Of a DNA stretch of 9,103 nucleotides, positions 1 to 6,962 are shown piece by piece (the stretch's first letter is position 1; the number at the start of each line of letters is the position of its first letter). The translations under genes and the position numbers were made by a program. Under the pieces are notes generated by a model that saw only the letters and a list, made by a program, of their open reading frames with translations, made no database searches and was not told the DNA's origin. This stretch comes from Clostridiales bacterium (GTDB lineage: Bacteria; Bacillota; Clostridia; Saccharofermentanales; UBA5734), in NCBI GenBank assembly GCA_003532195.1, contig DOFA01000210.1, positions 12,452 to 21,554 of the forward strand. Reading direction: 5' to 3'.

Positions 1-197
1 AGGCTGATGCCGTCCAGGATCGGCATCCTCAGATCCGTGAGCAAGATATCCGGATGGCATTCATTGTACTTCGCCAGGGCTTCCTGCCCGTCGGCAGCCT
101 CCGCAGCCACGGTCATCCCCAAGGCAGACCAGTGAATGATATCCCTCAGGCCTCTTCTGACGATCGGTTCATCTTCCGCGATCAATACCTGATACAT
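1..197 (-). CDS. Response regulator receiver domain, YesN/AraC-type candidate (partial, 3' end outside window)
   Basis: The 65 visible residues form the first half of a CheY-like receiver domain. They start MYQVLIAEDEP, with the acidic pair E8/D9 that binds Mg2+, and continue to the phosphoacceptor D55 in the motif LLTDLRMPILDG (residues 52-63). The W23 stretch 'IIHWSALGM' is typical of YesN-type regulators, whose receiver is followed by an AraC-type DNA-binding domain; that output domain lies outside the window, so its type is inferred. The start ATG (197-195) is preceded by AGGAAAGG at a normal distance. The gene is divergent from the sugar-uptake genes and is a good candidate for their activator, working with an unseen membrane histidine kinase. 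Receiver identity is secure; subfamily is moderately sure. Confidence 0.9.
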   Translation of the reverse strand, partial: MYQVLIAEDEPIVRRGLRDIIHWSALGMTVAAEAADGQEALAKYNECHPDILLTDLRMPILDGIS

Positions 198-246
198 ATA
201 TTCCTTTCCTGAGGCTGATTGACAAACCAGAAATCTTATCAATGCC

Positions 247-275
247 ATTAAATAGGATGAGGCAACCAGTGTCAA
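247..275 (-). promoter_or_regulatory. Sigma-A-type promoter of the response-regulator gene
   Basis: On the minus strand there is a perfect -35 TTGACA (275-270), a 17-bp spacer and a -10 TTTAAT (252-247, five of six consensus bases). Transcription would start near 240 and give a leader of about 43 nt before the ATG at 197. The -35 lies only 13 bp from the upstream element at 289, so a regulator bound there could also affect this promoter. Predicted by eye, not tested. Confidence 0.6.
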
Positions 276-288
276 GAGGCTGGCCGAC

Positions 289-349
289 AAACCGCATATT
301 TGTGCAATCTACTACAAAATTGTCCGATTGCTAATAAATGCTGTGTGCA
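289..349. promoter_or_regulatory. Putative activator-binding region, copy 1
   Basis: It begins with the 20-bp block AAACCGCATATTTGTGCAAT (289-308), which recurs with one mismatch at 1464-1483. A second TGTGCA lies at 344-349, 43 bp (about four helical turns) after the TGTGCA in the first block (301-306). A TCCGATT motif at 323-329 also recurs in the second copy, but at different spacing. The block is 89 bp upstream of the conserved CTATTTATTTTTC, exactly as in copy 2. The likely ligand is the divergently encoded response regulator; that assignment is inference. Confidence 0.6.
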
Positions 350-380
350 GATAAACCTATTGCCCAGCAGATTCATCCTA

Positions 381-409
381 TTTATTTTTCGCATACCGCA
401 AGCTATGAT
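381..409 (+). promoter_or_regulatory. Activator-dependent-looking promoter P1 for the first glycosidase gene
   Basis: TTTATT (381-386), a 17-bp spacer and TATGAT (404-409). The -10 is close to consensus and the -35 is poor, which fits a promoter needing an activator. The same hexamers and spacer occur at 1556-1584. The expected start is near 416, giving a leader of about 80 nt before the ATG at 498. Confidence 0.6.
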
Positions 410-412
410 TAA

Positions 413-452
413 ATTGCCGATTCTGCATGCGGGCTTTCAAATGCTAGGCAAT
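413..452 (+). promoter_or_regulatory. Possible hairpin at the 5' end of the P1 transcript
   Basis: ATTGCC (413-418) pairs with GGCAAT (447-452), and inside that GCAT (425-428) pairs with ATGC (441-444). The two stems are separated by unpaired bulges of 6 and 2 nt, so stability is modest. If transcription starts near 416, the hairpin would sit almost at the 5' end, where stems can protect mRNA. It may be chance. Confidence 0.25.
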
Positions 453-497
453 CATGGTCTAATAGCTGTATGCGCATTGGAAGAGGGAGCAAATACC

Positions 498-1436
498 ATG
501 CCGGAAATCAATTATGACAACAAAACAACCATGCAGGATGCGCCAGTTATTAAAAAGCTGGGCGTCGTATCGGAAAATGGTGAAATGACCCCTTTTGTTC
601 GCAAAGGGCGGCTGATGCGGATCGAATCAATCTGGAAAGACATCACCGACGCGGAAAAAGTTTCCTGCTGCGCGGTCATCGTCGACGCGGCGACCGGCGA
701 AACCTCTGCACCCTTTGGGCACGGCAATTATTATTTTTCCGGCTATTGCGAAGACGATGTCGTTTATGCCTTTTGTTCTTGCCGCAATCAGATCCGGATG
801 TTTTGGTCCGAAGATCTGGTCCATTGGCAGAGCAAGGTCATCCTCACCATGCCCGGTCGTTTTGCCATCGCCAACACGTCGGTCTGTAAAGGCGGCGGGC
901 AATATGTCATGGCCTATGAATGTGCCCGCGCGGTGGGTATATTGGATGAACCGCTTGATCCGGATGTCGGCCATCCCTATACCGAATTCTTCGCGACCGC
1001 AGACAACCTGATGACGTGGACGCCCATGCCTTTTGACCGCGCTTATACAAAAGAACGATATAACGCCTGTCCCGCCCTTCGCTACGCCGGCGGACATTAC
1101 TACATGATCTGTCTGGAAGCCCTGCCCCTGGCACGTTATGCGCCTTACATCTATCGCACGCGGGATTTTGTCACCTGGGAAATCGGCCTGCATAATCCCG
1201 TGCTGATGTTCAGCAACGAAGATCGCTGCCTGAAGCCGGGCATCCGCCTCAGCCCGGAGGTTGAAGCGCGATTGCCTCATTATATGAATATCAATAATTG
1301 CGATGTCGATCTCTGCGAATTTGAGGGTACGACCCGAATTTATTATCTGACCGGCAATCAGCTGGGATTCGCGGTCATGTGCGAGGCGGTCTACGAGGGA
1401 CCTTTGGAACAGTTTTTACAAGCACATTTTCAATAA
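498..1436 (+). CDS. Cytoplasmic GH43/GH32-superfamily-like beta-propeller protein, probable glycosidase
   Basis: A 312-residue protein with no signal peptide. The blade-type motif (S/T)xDLxxW occurs three times: SEDLVHW (104-110), TADNLMTW (167-174) and TRDFVTW (221-227), as in five-bladed propellers of GH43, GH32 and relatives. Other likely active-site-facing stretches are NACPAL (189-194) and NINNCDVDLCEFEG (264-277). This resembles a family seen beside LplABC-type importers and annotated only as glycosyl hydrolase-like; I cannot assign a numbered family or substrate. The frame is open back to an ATG at 300, but that would put promoter P1 inside the gene. The ATG at 498 has GAGGGAG (483-489) before it, and the conserved protein begins after it. 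It has its own promoter, and a second promoter separates it from the transporter. Fold fairly sure, activity not. Confidence 0.7.
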   Translation: MPEINYDNKTTMQDAPVIKKLGVVSENGEMTPFVRKGRLMRIESIWKDITDAEKVSCCAVIVDAATGETSAPFGHGNYYFSGYCEDDVVYAFCSCRNQIRMFWSEDLVHWQSKVILTMPGRFAIANTSVCKGGGQYVMAYECARAVGILDEPLDPDVGHPYTEFFATADNLMTWTPMPFDRAYTKERYNACPALRYAGGHYYMICLEALPLARYAPYIYRTRDFVTWEIGLHNPVLMFSNEDRCLKPGIRLSPEVEARLPHYMNINNCDVDLCEFEGTTRIYYLTGNQLGFAVMCEAVYEGPLEQFLQAHFQ

Positions 1437-1450
1437 TTTCATCGTGCTTG
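1419..1450 (+). terminator. Weak inverted repeat over the stop of the first glycosidase gene
   Basis: CAAGCAC (1419-1425) and GTGCTTG (1444-1450) are perfect 7-bp complements around an 18-nt AT-rich loop. There is no T-run after the stem, so it is a poor intrinsic terminator. Read-through into the transporter operon is likely. Confidence 0.2.
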
Positions 1451-1463
1451 CCGTGCGTCGCGT

Positions 1464-1524
1464 AAACCGCATAATTGTGCAATTTAGAGTAAATATATCC
1501 AGTACTATTCCGATTTAATGTGCA
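1464..1524. promoter_or_regulatory. Putative activator-binding region, copy 2
   Basis: AAACCGCATAATTGTGCAAT (1464-1483) matches 19 of 20 bases of the block at 289. A second TGTGCA lies at 1519-1524, again 43 bp after the first (1476-1481). TCCGATT occurs at 1509-1515 and again at 1530-1536, just past this region, 21 bp or two helical turns apart. The block is 89 bp upstream of CTATTTATTTTTC (1553-1565) and 115 bp upstream of TATGATT (1579-1585), the same distances as in copy 1. Confidence 0.6.
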
Positions 1525-1555
1525 AATAATCCGATTCGGACACAGATTTAGACTA

Positions 1556-1584
1556 TTTATTTTTCAACCGCCCTCCTATATGAT
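1556..1584 (+). promoter_or_regulatory. Activator-dependent-looking promoter P2 for the transporter operon
   Basis: TTTATT (1556-1561), a 17-bp spacer and TATGAT (1579-1584), identical in hexamers and spacing to P1. The expected start is near 1591, with a short leader of about 36 nt before the first permease. It probably drives the permeases, the binding protein and, by read-through, the downstream enzyme genes. Confidence 0.6.
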
Positions 1585-1626
1585 TGAGTTGCGAGCACTG
1601 TCACAAAAATTTTCTGCGAGGTTTCT

Positions 1627-2559
1627 ATGATTGCAAACAACCCGCATCAATCGGCCAGGACCCGATTGAATCCCTATCGGCTGAAGCTGACCCTGATGGC
1701 ACTGCCTTTCTTTATTCTGGTGGTCTTATTTAATTATGTGCCGATTGCCGGTTGGGTGCTGGCATTTTTCGATTATTTCCCCGGAGTCATCTTCAGTAAA
1801 ATGGAATTTGTCGGTCTGAAGTACTTTAAGCTGATTTTCTTCTTCTGGGACGATGTTCAGAATGCCCTGGTCAACACGCTTTTTTTCAGTGCCATGGGCA
1901 TCCTGCTCTCGCCCCTGCCGGCGATTTTTGCGATCCAGCTGACAGAAATCCGAGCTTTAAAATTAAAAAAGCTGATTCAAACCACCGTGACCTTACCTAA
2001 CTTTATCAGCTGGGTGATCGTTTATTCCTTGATCGGCAGCATTTTCTCTTTTGATGGCGCCATCAACCGGATTCTTGTCAACCTCGGCTATGAAATCACC
2101 GCGACCACGACGCTCCTGGGCAATAAAAACCTTTCCTGGTATTTCATGACTTTCCTGGGTATCTGGAAAAGCCTCGGCTGGAGTTCGATCATCTACCTGG
2201 CGGCTCTGGCCGGCATCGACCGGGAACTCTACGAGGCTGCCGAAATTGACGGCGCCAACCGGTGGCGCAGTACTTTGCACATAACGGTACCTGGTTTGAT
2301 GCCAACCTTCTTTGTGCTGTTCTTGCTGCAAATCGGCTCCTTTCTTTCGGTTGGGTTTGAGCAATATTTTGTCTTCGCCAATTCACTGACCCGGCAAAAA
2401 CTGGAAGTCATCGACCTGTTTGTCTATCGGATCGGCATCAACTCCCAGGATTACTCATTCGCGACAGCCATTGGAATTCTGCGCTCATTGATCAGCATCG
2501 CTTTGATGTTTTCCATGAACTCGCTGTCCAAGCATATTCGCGGGGAGTCAATCATATGA
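1627..2559 (+). CDS. ABC sugar transporter permease, LplB/YteP-like
   Basis: A 310-residue integral membrane protein of the MalF-like binding-protein-dependent permease family. Hydrophobic segments lie near residues 21-48, 82-105, 118-140, 170-197, 222-248 and 281-297, so about six helices. The EAA loop that docks the ATPase is clear at 203-222: EAAEIDGANRWRSTLHITVP. The opening (NPYRLKLTLMALPFFILVVLFNYVPIAG region, 16-42) is characteristic of LplB/YteP, which import complex oligosaccharides. The start ATG has a modest GAGG at 1618-1621. The stop overlaps the next permease's start in ATGA, showing translational coupling. It would form a heterodimer with that permease. No ATPase gene is visible; importers of this class usually share an MsmX-type ATPase encoded elsewhere. 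Confidence 0.93.
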   Translation: MIANNPHQSARTRLNPYRLKLTLMALPFFILVVLFNYVPIAGWVLAFFDYFPGVIFSKMEFVGLKYFKLIFFFWDDVQNALVNTLFFSAMGILLSPLPAIFAIQLTEIRALKLKKLIQTTVTLPNFISWVIVYSLIGSIFSFDGAINRILVNLGYEITATTTLLGNKNLSWYFMTFLGIWKSLGWSSIIYLAALAGIDRELYEAAEIDGANRWRSTLHITVPGLMPTFFVLFLLQIGSFLSVGFEQYFVFANSLTRQKLEVIDLFVYRIGINSQDYSFATAIGILRSLISIALMFSMNSLSKHIRGESII

Positions 2560-3443
2560 AAAAGATATCTTCTGCCTACCGGATCTTCAATGTATTTAAC
2601 ATCAGCATCCTGCTGATATTTACCTTCCTTTGCCTCTATCCTTTTTATTACATGCTGATTTATTCCTTCAGCGATCCGCTCGAATCGTTGAAAGGAATCG
2701 GATTTCTGCCGCGTCATTTTACCTTGAGCAATTATGCCAAGGTCTTTCAGCTCCAGTCCATTCCCCAGGCCGCATTGATATCGATCTTCCGAACCGCAGT
2801 CGGTTCTCTGGCAACCCTGATTTGCAGCAGTTTTTTTGCTTACCTGGTCTCCAAGCCGCAAATGTACTGGCGTAAATTCATTTACCGGGGAACGATCATC
2901 ACCATGTACGTGTCCGGCGGCCTGATTCCCACATTTCTAACCATCAACTTTTATGGGCTACGCGACTCGCTCCTGGTCTATTTTCTGCCGTCGATGGTCG
3001 CCGCCTTTTTCGTGGTCCTGATTAAAACCTTTGTCGAAAGCATCCCCGCTTCTCTGGAAGAATCGGCTACCATCGATGGCGCCGGAATCTTAAAATGCTG
3101 GTGGCACATCATTTTCCCGTTATCCAAACCGATATCGGCAACTATCCTTGTGTTCTCTATGGTCGGACAGTGGAATTCCTGGTTTGATGCCCACATTTAT
3201 GTCAACAATACCAACCTGCATCCGCTGTCCTACGTCTTATATAAGTATTTACAAGAGTCCTCGACGATCGCCAAACTAATCGCCATGATCAATAAAAACG
3301 CCGCATTCAATGAAATTTCCCTGACCCCGGCGAGTGTCCGCATGACCATAACTGCCGTGGTCACAATTCCGATTTTAATCGTCTACCCTTTCATGCAGCG
3401 CTTTTTCGTCAAGGGCATCATGCTGGGCGCGATTAAAGGATAA
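2556..3443 (+). CDS. ABC sugar transporter permease, LplC/YtcP-like
   Basis: A 295-residue MalG-like membrane permease with hydrophobic segments near 13-37, 78-98, 110-130, 137-160, 193-215 and 263-285. The EAA loop is at about 168-192 (EESATIDGAGILKCWWHIIF begins it), with the invariant D174-G175. The C-terminus, KGIMLGAIKG, matches the end usual in LplC/YtcP proteins. The start overlaps the previous gene by 4 bp and has GGGGAG just upstream. It pairs with the upstream permease to make the membrane channel. Confident for family; the transported sugar is unknown. Confidence 0.93.
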   Translation: MKKISSAYRIFNVFNISILLIFTFLCLYPFYYMLIYSFSDPLESLKGIGFLPRHFTLSNYAKVFQLQSIPQAALISIFRTAVGSLATLICSSFFAYLVSKPQMYWRKFIYRGTIITMYVSGGLIPTFLTINFYGLRDSLLVYFLPSMVAAFFVVLIKTFVESIPASLEESATIDGAGILKCWWHIIFPLSKPISATILVFSMVGQWNSWFDAHIYVNNTNLHPLSYVLYKYLQESSTIAKLIAMINKNAAFNEISLTPASVRMTITAVVTIPILIVYPFMQRFFVKGIMLGAIKG

Positions 3444-3499
3444 TTTTGGGTTGATCAGCCGCGAGGTGCACCGCAGCGGGTTATAAATAAATGAACAGC

Positions 3500-3508
3500 A
3501 AGGAGGTG
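3500..3508 (+). other. Orphan strong Shine-Dalgarno-like site in the permease/binding-protein gap
   Basis: AAGGAGGTG is a 9-base match to the anti-Shine-Dalgarno complement, but no start codon follows at a usable distance; the next ATG is at 3526 and opens only a 21-codon frame. The 168-nt gap (3444-3611) otherwise shows no convincing gene, promoter or terminator. It may be a ribosome standby site, a remnant of a lost small gene, or chance. Confidence 0.3.
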
Positions 3509-3611
3509 GCTGCCCGATCCCGCAAATGCCAAAAGAGATGGCTTGTATCCGCCTGTCCAGTGCCGGCAGCGGTTTCTGGACCCTGAAATAAACATTGAGA
3601 AGGAGAGAAAG

Positions 3612-5351
3612 ATGAAAAGAACAATTAAACTGACTATCTTGCTGATCGTTGCCGCGATGCTGCTGGGCGCCTGTACAACCCAGACCACAGCGCCGACGAC
3701 TGCGCCGACAACCGGCGGCGCAACAACCGCGGCGACCACAACCGAAGCAGAGGGACGCGAAGTCATAACGCTGGACTTGATGATGCTGGGACTCCAGGCA
3801 TTCTCTGACAAGATCAACCAGTCCCTGGATTCGCCGATCTTTGACGAAATTGAAGCGCAAACCGGCGTCCGGCTGACCTTTACCGGCACGACCGGCGACC
3901 AGAAGGATGTTATTCTCGCTTCAAGAGCAACAACGGATATCATCACGGTCATATCGACTGACGAATGTGAAGCCCTCATTCAAGGTGAAATGGTAATTCC
4001 GCTGGACGACCTGATCAATGAATACGCGCCCAATGTCCGTGATCTCTATCCGGACCGGCTGGAGTCCTCGCGCAACGATCTGAGCAATGGAACGGGCAAA
4101 GTCTTTTTCCTGCCATCGAATTGCGGCAACGGAGCCCCGCCGCAAAGAATTGACATTGGAGCCTTTACAACCCGCTGGGATTATTATGCCGCCATGGGAT
4201 ATCCCGAAGTCAGTTCACCGGAAGATATGCTCGATCTCCTGGTTGATATGCAGGCAGCCTACCCGACGACGGCTGATGGTTTGAAAACATACGGCATCAG
4301 CGGCACTTCTGCATCTATGGCCCAGAGATGGCTTTATCAATACCAATATCTGAAAATTGATAACAGTAACAATGATGCCTTTGTTGATGTCATGAGCTGC
4401 GATATCAAATTCCAGTATGGCGACCCTGACAGTGTTTATTGGAATGGAATCAAGTACCTCAACCAGGCTTACCGGCTCGGAATCCTGGATCCGGAAATCT
4501 TAACCCAGACCGAAGAAGATTATACGAAAAAAGTGACCAACGGTCAGGTTCTGTCCCCGGATATCAGATGGCTGGGCATTCTCGATTTCAACGCCACAGC
4601 TGAAGAAAAATACGGCCCCGGCGCCGGTTATGTCTCGCTGCCGGTGGCAGGTTTTGTCCATAATCCGGGATACGACGCTGCCGGCTGGGGCCCCACCTTC
4701 TCGCTGGCTATCTGCTCCACTTGCCAGTACCCCGAGCGGGCCATGGAACTGATCAACTATATGTACGGCTATGAGGGATCGCGCCTGGTCAATTCCGGTG
4801 TCGAAGGCCGGGACTGGACGTATGTTGACGGCGTGCCGACCTTGACCAACTTTGCCATAGCCAAGTGGCTCACCGGCGGCGATACCTGGGAAGTCAAGAA
4901 CCTGTGGACCTATTTCTCCAATTTCTTCGGCATCAAAGCCGGTACGGTTTGCCCGGACGGAGGACAGGTCAACCTCTATCAGGATTCAGCGATTTATTCT
5001 AAAACTCTGATTTCTTGCGACAAGTCCTATTGCGACTATTATCAGGTTTCCTATCCTTATGAAAAGATTCTCAACATGATCGAAGAAGGCACAGCCTATT
5101 CAGCTGATGAATGGGATTCCCGGATCGCTACGGGAACCGGTGCGGCCGGTGACGACATCGCCCGTATCGATACCAAGATTGAGAACATTGCTGTAACTTA
5201 TGTCCCGCAGTGTGTGCTGGCAAAAACTGACGCGGAATTTGAGGCTCTTCAGACTCAAATGCTCAGTGAGATGGATGCCAATGGCTATGAGCAATCAGTC
5301 GCCGACTGGACGGCACGCTTTGAAGCTGCCAAGGCGAAGTACCTCCCGTAA
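3612..5351 (+). CDS. Extracellular solute-binding lipoprotein, LplA/YtcQ-like
   Basis: A 579-residue family-1 solute-binding protein, the long type (over 500 residues) that partners LplB/LplC permeases. The N-terminus is a lipoprotein signal: basic MKRTIK, a hydrophobic core, and the lipobox L18-G19-A20-C21, so C21 would be lipidated. A low-complexity linker rich in Thr, Ala and Pro follows (about 22-46), tethering the domain away from the membrane. The binding domain starts near residue 50. The stretch CSTCQYPERAMELINYMYGY with a following EGRDWTYVDG is characteristic of LplA-type proteins. The mature domain has several cysteines, more than usual for an exported protein, which would suit an anaerobe. 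The start at 3612 is set by AGGAG (3601-3605) and the signal peptide; the in-frame ATG at 3543 would spoil the signal. It captures the oligosaccharide for the two upstream permeases. Confidence 0.93.
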   Translation: MKRTIKLTILLIVAAMLLGACTTQTTAPTTAPTTGGATTAATTTEAEGREVITLDLMMLGLQAFSDKINQSLDSPIFDEIEAQTGVRLTFTGTTGDQKDVILASRATTDIITVISTDECEALIQGEMVIPLDDLINEYAPNVRDLYPDRLESSRNDLSNGTGKVFFLPSNCGNGAPPQRIDIGAFTTRWDYYAAMGYPEVSSPEDMLDLLVDMQAAYPTTADGLKTYGISGTSASMAQRWLYQYQYLKIDNSNNDAFVDVMSCDIKFQYGDPDSVYWNGIKYLNQAYRLGILDPEILTQTEEDYTKKVTNGQVLSPDIRWLGILDFNATAEEKYGPGAGYVSLPVAGFVHNPGYDAAGWGPTFSLAICSTCQYPERAMELINYMYGYEGSRLVNSGVEGRDWTYVDGVPTLTNFAIAKWLTGGDTWEVKNLWTYFSNFFGIKAGTVCPDGGQVNLYQDSAIYSKTLISCDKSYCDYYQVSYPYEKILNMIEEGTAYSADEWDSRIATGTGAAGDDIARIDTKIENIAVTYVPQCVLAKTDAEFEALQTQMLSEMDANGYEQSVADWTARFEAAKAKYLP

Positions 5352-5401
5352 TGGGGAATTGCCTGGTTCAGAAATTATTTTAAGCATCGGCTTTTGCTCA
5401 C

Positions 5402-5435
5402 TCGGGTGTGTCCAGCTGGCTCTGGACACACCCGA
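5402..5435 (+). promoter_or_regulatory. Perfect 14-bp intercistronic RNA hairpin after the binding-protein gene
   Basis: TCGGGTGTGTCCAG (5402-5415) and CTGGACACACCCGA (5422-5435) are exact reverse complements around a 6-nt loop CTGGCT. The next bases are ATTCACTTAG, with no T-run, so it is not a standard intrinsic terminator. Its place just after the binding-protein gene suggests a 3'-end stabiliser or partial terminator that gives more binding protein than downstream enzymes; that role is inferred. The rest of the 5352-5495 gap shows nothing firm; a TAGAAT at 5463-5468 lacks a good -35. Confidence 0.8.
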
Positions 5436-5495
5436 TTCACTTAGTGCTCGCAAATACGCAGATAGAATGTTTTAAGTTGAAGGGGAAGATGAAAA

Positions 5496-6896
5496 ATGGC
5501 AATCTACCTGCCGCCTGATGATGAAAAAATGTGGGATACCTGGTTGTTCCAGGATGGAGATGTTTTTCACCTGTTTTTCTTGTCAGAGGGTAAAATCGGA
5601 CGTGCGGTCTCCGGGGATCTTATCCATTGGAAACATATGCCGCCAATCTCCATTCAGACCAACGCCGGAGATTGGGATGAAAAGGGTATGCGGATTACGG
5701 GATTCACAGTGAAATGCAAGGATCAATATCTGCTGTCTTATGGACCTGGATCCGGAAAACCAATCGGCATCCTGACATCCATGGATTTGCACGAATGGGA
5801 AAGATATCCTGCCAATCCAGTGCTTCTTCCCGGAGGGCCTTACTCGGCAAATGAATGGCGTGACTTATCTTCCTGCTATGATCCGGATAAAAAAATCTGG
5901 CATGGTTATGTGTGTGCAGATCAAGAAAAGGCTCCCTGTATTGCCCATTTAACTTCACCGGATTATTTCCATTGGGATTATCATGATCCGGTTTTCGCAA
6001 GCGAGGATTTCGTTGAATACGAAGTTCCCGAATATTTTACACTTGGGGACAAACATTACCTGCTTTTCTCGAGTCTCCGATCCAGGAAAGATACCAGCGG
6101 ACGGCAGGATGCCGGCGGAACCTGGTATGTGGTGTCCGACCAGCGCAACGGCCCTTATCATCTGCCGCAGAATCCTCTGCTGCTCGGTTTTGGCCGAGGG
6201 CGAAATGACCATTATGTCGGACGGATCATTGATTTCCATGGGCAGCCACTGTTATATCACCAAACATTCGGAGAAGGCCGTCCGATTGTCTGGGGTTTCC
6301 CAAAAGCTGTCCGTCAGATCAATCATGAAGAAATAAAGCTGTATTTCTGGGAGAATCTTTGTGTCCTGAAGGATTCTATCCTCCATGAACAAAGCAGTCT
6401 GTCCTGCAGTTCCGCTCCGGGGAAAATCAATCTGAAGATGCTCAATGTTCATGCATCTGACTTGATGGTGACTTTCTCCCTGGATTACGGCAGCGTGTCC
6501 GAAGCCGGCATTGTCTGGCATTTTGCCGAGTTGCGTCCGAAAGGTCCGGAAACCAATACTGAATCCGGAGTCGGGCTGCTTATAAATCCGGGATTGGATC
6601 TCATTTCGATGGTTAATGTCCGCAGAATCCGGAATTTTGGATCCGATACGGTGATCTGCTGTCTTCGCGATGATTTCAGCGGATTTGGATTGAGTCAGGG
6701 CCTGCTGCAGGTTCGTATATTGGTACGGGCACATATGGCTGAAATTTATCTGAATGACCAGTGGATCTTCAGCATGGATATCTCTGATGTCCCGCGCAAA
6801 GGCGACATGGGCATTCTCGTCAAATCAGGATCAGCTGTGATTCATGACCTTTGCATTTCCTCATTAAAACCGCTTGAGGTTTCCAATGAGCTGTAA
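5496..6896 (+). CDS. GH32-like beta-propeller glycosidase with C-terminal beta-sandwich
   Basis: A 466-residue protein without a signal peptide. The N-terminal propeller (about 1-290) keeps the three acidic positions of clan GH-J in altered motifs. D14 in MWDTWLFQDG stands for the WxNDPNG nucleophile. WRD at 121-123 stands for the RDP stabiliser. E176 in YEVPEYF stands for the EC acid/base. SGDLIHW (39-45), TSMDLHEW (94-101) and TSPDYFHW (153-160) are the repeated blade motifs. The C-terminal part (about 300-460) resembles the GH32 C-terminal sandwich, with VRILVRAHMAEIYLND as its hallmark strand. GH32 enzymes normally act on fructosides, but the altered motifs make substrate uncertain. AGGGGAAG (5481-5488) supports the start. 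Glycine codons in the first 91 residues are mostly GGA (7 of 11), unlike the GGC-rich next gene, so its origin may differ. Confidence 0.75.
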   Translation: MAIYLPPDDEKMWDTWLFQDGDVFHLFFLSEGKIGRAVSGDLIHWKHMPPISIQTNAGDWDEKGMRITGFTVKCKDQYLLSYGPGSGKPIGILTSMDLHEWERYPANPVLLPGGPYSANEWRDLSSCYDPDKKIWHGYVCADQEKAPCIAHLTSPDYFHWDYHDPVFASEDFVEYEVPEYFTLGDKHYLLFSSLRSRKDTSGRQDAGGTWYVVSDQRNGPYHLPQNPLLLGFGRGRNDHYVGRIIDFHGQPLLYHQTFGEGRPIVWGFPKAVRQINHEEIKLYFWENLCVLKDSILHEQSSLSCSSAPGKINLKMLNVHASDLMVTFSLDYGSVSEAGIVWHFAELRPKGPETNTESGVGLLINPGLDLISMVNVRRIRNFGSDTVICCLRDDFSGFGLSQGLLQVRILVRAHMAEIYLNDQWIFSMDISDVPRKGDMGILVKSGSAVIHDLCISSLKPLEVSNEL

Positions 6897-6946
6897 CGTC
6901 AGCTATTTGGGGCGACATTGTGATCCATGACTGTTTTGAGCCTTAT

Positions 6947-6953
6947 AAAGGAG
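6947..6953 (+). promoter_or_regulatory. Ribosome binding site that sets the start of the ceramidase-like gene
   Basis: AAAGGAG lies 9 nt before the ATG at 6963. The in-frame ATG at 6927 has no comparable site and would add twelve residues that do not look like the family, so 6963 is chosen. Confidence 0.75.
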
Positions 6954-6962
6954 ATCAATTCT

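Noticed and set aside
300..497. In-frame N-terminal extension of the first glycosidase gene from the ATG at 300
   Set aside because: It would place promoter P1 and part of the activator region inside the gene, has no clear ribosome site, and encodes cysteine-rich sequence unlike the conserved protein; the ATG at 498 has GAGGGAG upstream.
627..1280. 217-codon minus-strand open frame across the first glycosidase gene
   Set aside because: It is antisense to a well-supported gene, shows no recognisable domain, and looks like a by-product of the plus-strand codon pattern.
3491..3586. Possible 31-residue peptide in the gap before the binding-protein gene
   Set aside because: No ribosome site precedes its ATG (the strong site lies inside it), and the sequence shows no signal, membrane segment or known motif.
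3543..3611. Earlier start for the binding protein at 3543
   Set aside because: It would add 23 charged residues before the lipoprotein signal; the ATG at 3612 has a good ribosome site and a normal signal peptide.
5489..5518. ATG at 5489 as the start of the GH32-like gene or a leader peptide
   Set aside because: That frame stops after nine codons and the spacing from AGGGGAAG is too short; the ATG at 5496 fits.
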